A stretch of 16,585 nucleotides of DNA from an uncultured bacterium (GTDB lineage: Bacteria > Actinomycetota > Coriobacteriia > Coriobacteriales > Coriobacteriaceae), in contig CAJMSV010000035.1 in NCBI GenBank assembly GCA_905216175.1, forward strand, positions 1 to 16,585, in the 5' to 3' direction. The number at the start of each line of letters is the position of its first letter. Position 1 is the first letter of the stretch. This document shows, piece by piece, positions 14,402 to 16,585 of the stretch. The notes beneath the pieces were generated by a model that was not told where the DNA came from, ran no database searches, and saw only the letters and a program-made list of their open reading frames with translations. Position numbers and translations under genes: made by a program.

Positions 14402-15427
14402 TTAAGCAACGAACTTCTCGAAGTACTTGATGGTGCGGACCATCTGAGAGGTGTAGGAGTTCTCGTTGTCGTACCAAGAGGTGACCTGAACGAGGGTCTG
14501 GCCGCTGCCGAGGTCAGAGCACATGGTCTGAGTGGCGTCGAAGATGGAGCCGTGGGTCTCGCCGATGATGTCGGTGGAGACGATGTCGTCCTCGTTGTAG
14601 CCGAAGGTCTCGGAGATGGTGGCAGCGTAGGCCTTCATAGCGGCGTTGACCTCGTCGACGGTGACCTTCTTGTCAACGACGGCGTAGAGGTTGGTCAGCG
14701 AGCCGGTCGGCGTCGGGACGCGCTGGGCGGCACCGATGAGCTTGCCGTTGAGCTCGGGGAGAACCAGGCCGATGGCCTTGGCAGCGCCCGTGGTGTTCGG
14801 GACGATGTTCTCGGAGCAGGCGCGGGAGCGACGGAAGTTGCCCTTGCGCTGCGGGCCGTCGAGCGGCATCTGGTCGCCGGTGAAGGCGTGGATGGTGGTC
14901 ATGATGCCGGACACGATGGGAGCGAAGTCGTTCAGACCCTTGGCCATCGGGGCGAGGCAGTTGGTGGTGCAGGAAGCAGCGGAGATGATGTTGTCCTCAG
15001 CGGTCAGCGTCTCATGGTTGACGTTGTACACGATGGTGGGCAGATCGCTGCCGGCCGGAGCGGAGATGACGACCTTCTTGGCGCCAGCGTTGATGTGGGC
15101 CTGAGCCTTAGCCTTGCTGGTGTAGAAGCCGGTGCACTCGAGAACGACGTCGACGTCAAGGTCGCCCCAAGGCAGGTTGTTAGCGTCGGCCTCCTTGTAG
15201 ATCTTGATCTCCTTGCCGTCAACGGTGATGGAATCCTCGCCAGCAACGACCTCGTGATCGCGAGCGTAGTTGCCCTGCGTGGAGTCGTACTTCAGCAGGT
15301 AAGCGAGCATATCGGGAGAGGTGAGGTCGTTGATAGCGACGATCTCGGAGCCCTCATGACCGAACATCTGACGGAAAGCCAGACGACCGATGCGACCGAA
15401 GCCGTTAATAGCAACCTTTACTGCCAT
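14402..15427 (-). CDS. gap: Glyceraldehyde-3-phosphate dehydrogenase, type I
   Basis: Oxidises and phosphorylates glyceraldehyde-3-phosphate to 1,3-bisphosphoglycerate; cytoplasmic tetramer. 341 aa, normal. The Rossmann motif is INGFGRIGR (7-15). Asp34 in AINDL points to NAD rather than NADP, making this the glycolytic isozyme. Catalytic Cys153 is in SAASCTTNC and His180 in TTIHAFTGD. The phosphate-binding NTTGAAKA and the C-terminal TSWYDNENSYTSQMV are present. The ribosome site GAAAGGAG lies 5 nt before ATG 15427 and fixes the start; a longer reading frame upstream is spurious. It forms a single-gene unit between an AT-rich promoter region and its terminator. Confidence 0.97.
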   Translation of the reverse strand: MAVKVAINGFGRIGRLAFRQMFGHEGSEIVAINDLTSPDMLAYLLKYDSTQGNYARDHEVVAGEDSITVDGKEIKIYKEADANNLPWGDLDVDVVLECTGFYTSKAKAQAHINAGAKKVVISAPAGSDLPTIVYNVNHETLTAEDNIISAASCTTNCLAPMAKGLNDFAPIVSGIMTTIHAFTGDQMPLDGPQRKGNFRRSRACSENIVPNTTGAAKAIGLVLPELNGKLIGAAQRVPTPTGSLTNLYAVVDKKVTVDEVNAAMKAYAATISETFGYNEDDIVSTDIIGETHGSIFDATQTMCSDLGSGQTLVQVTSWYDNENSYTSQMVRTIKYFEKFVA

Positions 15428-15499
15428 TGTGTCTCCTTTCGTAAGGCCCCCGCGAGCTACAGCGCCCGCCGTTGAGGCCCACAAACTAACCACTCGCCT

Positions 15500-15528
15500 A
15501 ATATACCTTTTTTTTGACTTGAATTTCA
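15500..15528 (-). promoter_or_regulatory. Candidate promoter of gap
   Basis: Minus strand: a good -10 box TATATT (15505-15500) preceded by an eight-base A-run. The -35 position holds TGAAAT (15528-15523) with a 17-nt spacer, a poor match to consensus. The surroundings (15490-15610) are far more AT-rich than the genes. The leader would be about 65-70 nt. Confidence 0.4.
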
Positions 15529-15561
15529 CGAGAATGCTCGAAATTGAAAATCAAATTTACG

Positions 15562-15575
15562 TTAAAACGTTTTAA
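15562..15575. promoter_or_regulatory. 14-bp perfect palindrome upstream of gap, operator candidate
   Basis: TTAAAACGTTTTAA is a perfect palindrome with a central CG, the symmetry typical of operators of the LacI/GalR repressor family. It lies about 60 bp upstream of the candidate gap -10 box. A second, imperfect dyad GAAATTGAAAATCAAATTT lies at 15540-15558. The palindrome is seen directly; the operator role is inferred. Confidence 0.45.
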
Positions 15576-15620
15576 ATACTAAAATAGCAGCTAAATCCAT
15601 ATATAAGTCGTTACTTCAAA

Positions 15621-16547
15621 CTACCTGTTTGCTTCAATGAGCTTTTCAAGCCGTAAAACACGATGGTAGAGGGCTGACTTCGACAAGGGAGGGTCAGCCA
15701 TCTCCCCCAAATCACGCAGCGACAGATCGGGATAGCGCTCGCGCAGGTCGCAAAAGACCGCCAAGGCATCCGGAAGCGCATCACGAAGGCCACGCTGCTC
15801 GAGCTCATCGATAAGCGCAAGCTGATGTTGGGCGGCACCGGCGCTTCTGGTCTGGTTGGCGAGCTCGGCGTTCACGCGACGGTTCACATCGTTCTTAACC
15901 AACTTGACCGCGCGCGCCTCCTCAATCTCGGCAACGCTGCGCTTGGCGCCAATCAGCTTTAATAGATGCTCGATTTCCTCGGCGCTCTTAATGTACACGG
16001 CATATGACCCCCGCCGTGCATTAACACGAGCATGGACCCCAATCTGCTCCAACAGATCGCAAAGCCCCTTGGCATATTGCTCGCCCTGCACAGCAATCTC
16101 CAAATGAAAATCGCCGCGTGGATCGGCCACGAAGCCGCCCGCAATCAGCGCACCGCGAATATAGGCAAGGCGGCAGCAATCGCGCGCCACCGCATGGTGC
16201 GGAATGCCCGCCACCAGATTTCCCTGGCGATCGAGAATCCCCAACAGAACAAGGGCTTATTCAAGATCAGGCTGATCGGGCAAAACGATGAGATAGATGC
16301 GCACACGATGCTATACGGAATTGCGCAACGTGAACTCGGTCTTGAGCTTCAAGATCTTATGGGTAAGGCCGATCATGGTGCGAGCGACAGCACCGGTTTC
16401 GGTTGCAACCTGCAGACGATAGCCTCCGGAGCCGGCAACAAGCGTTCCACAAACGCGCGCGAGCGCGGCAAGCGTCGCCAAATCGCAGTATTCACAGGAA
16501 GGCTCGCAGCGCGCGAGCTCATCTCTCACCTCAGCGGTAAACGACAT
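15621..16547 (-). pseudogene. whiA: WhiA-family protein gene interrupted by two in-frame stop codons
   Basis: WhiA is a DNA-binding regulator conserved in Gram-positive bacteria, with an N-terminal LAGLIDADG-like region and a C-terminal helix-turn-helix. The frame starts at ATG 16547 with GAGGAGG 4 nt before it and runs through MSFTAEVRDELARCEP, then TETGAVARTMIGLTHKILKL. It meets TAG at 16313-16311 and TAA at 16259-16257. The 17 codons between them (HRVRIYLIVLPDQPDLE) and everything after (GILDRQGNLVAGIP onward) stay in the same frame and continue the WhiA sequence to the helix-turn-helix (LGEMADPPLSKSALYHRVLRL). Counted through, it has 308 sense or stop positions, a normal WhiA length. There is no frameshift. 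The downstream part has no ribosome site at its possible TTG start (16244). It is either a fresh pseudogene, a read-through case or a sequence error. Confidence 0.88.
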
Positions 16548-16585
16548 GGCGCCTCCTCTGGAAAAGAGAGGGGACACAAGGGCTA

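Noticed and set aside
16311..16577. A separate small gene of 88 codons starting at GTG 16577
   Set aside because: Its true start is ATG 16547 with a strong ribosome site, and its sequence is simply the N-terminus of WhiA cut off by the TAG codon.
16548..16585. End of an upstream gene at the window edge
   Set aside because: A TAG is present at 16585-16583 on the minus strand, but too little sequence remains to assign any coding frame.

Overview
The window reads as chromosomal sequence from a high-GC, gut-type Actinobacterium, most likely class Coriobacteriia and close to Collinsella. I infer this from the protein style, the whiA / gap / pgk-tpiA-gpmI / secG gene order and the moderately high GC; no database search was possible. 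Every supported gene lies on the minus strand, so transcription runs from high to low coordinates. I see no insertion sequence, phage gene or CRISPR array.

From right to left: (1) 15621-16547 is a full-length whiA reading frame broken by two in-frame stop codons. (2) 14402-15427 is gap, with an AT-rich leader containing a 14-bp perfect palindrome and ending in a strong intrinsic terminator. (3) 10752-14261 is the overlapping cluster pgk, tpiA, gpmI, which with gap covers lower glycolysis from glyceraldehyde-3-phosphate to 2-phosphoglycerate; it ends in its own terminator. (4) 10333-10587 is secG, also followed by a terminator. (5) 4097-10039 is a complete oligopeptide ABC importer, oppA-oppB-oppC-oppD-oppF, with tight or overlapping junctions from B to F and a hairpin between oppA and oppB. 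(6) 3503-4096 has no gene but is crowded with dyads. (7) 3413-3502 is tRNA-Leu(GAG) with its promoter and terminator. (8) 183-3353 holds a PAS-GAF-PP2C phosphatase followed by a STAS-HATPase fusion protein, apparently a partner-switching signalling pair. (9) 2-77 is tRNA-Gly(GCC).

The most unusual signal is in the gene-free stretch. Two hairpins of about 127 nt, at 3647-3772 and 3953-4080, lie in opposite orientation. Each has 29-nt outer arms, perfect in one copy and with a single bulge in the other. Their paired arms are unrelated in sequence, yet their unpaired parts match: 14/14 bases at the apex, 11/12 in the 5' internal loop and 9/10 in the 3' internal loop. Structure and loop sequence are kept while stems vary, as in structured RNAs or folded single-strand recombination sites and unlike an ordinary MITE. 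Both sit inside wider inverted repeats that reach into working sequence: the last codons of oppF in one case, the tRNA-Leu promoter in the other.

Other points of interest are the doubly interrupted whiA, the STAS-HATPase fusion beside a phosphatase with no sigma factor in view, a 24-bp box shared by the two tRNA promoters, and an Asn-to-Ile change in the usual catalytic motif of GpmI.
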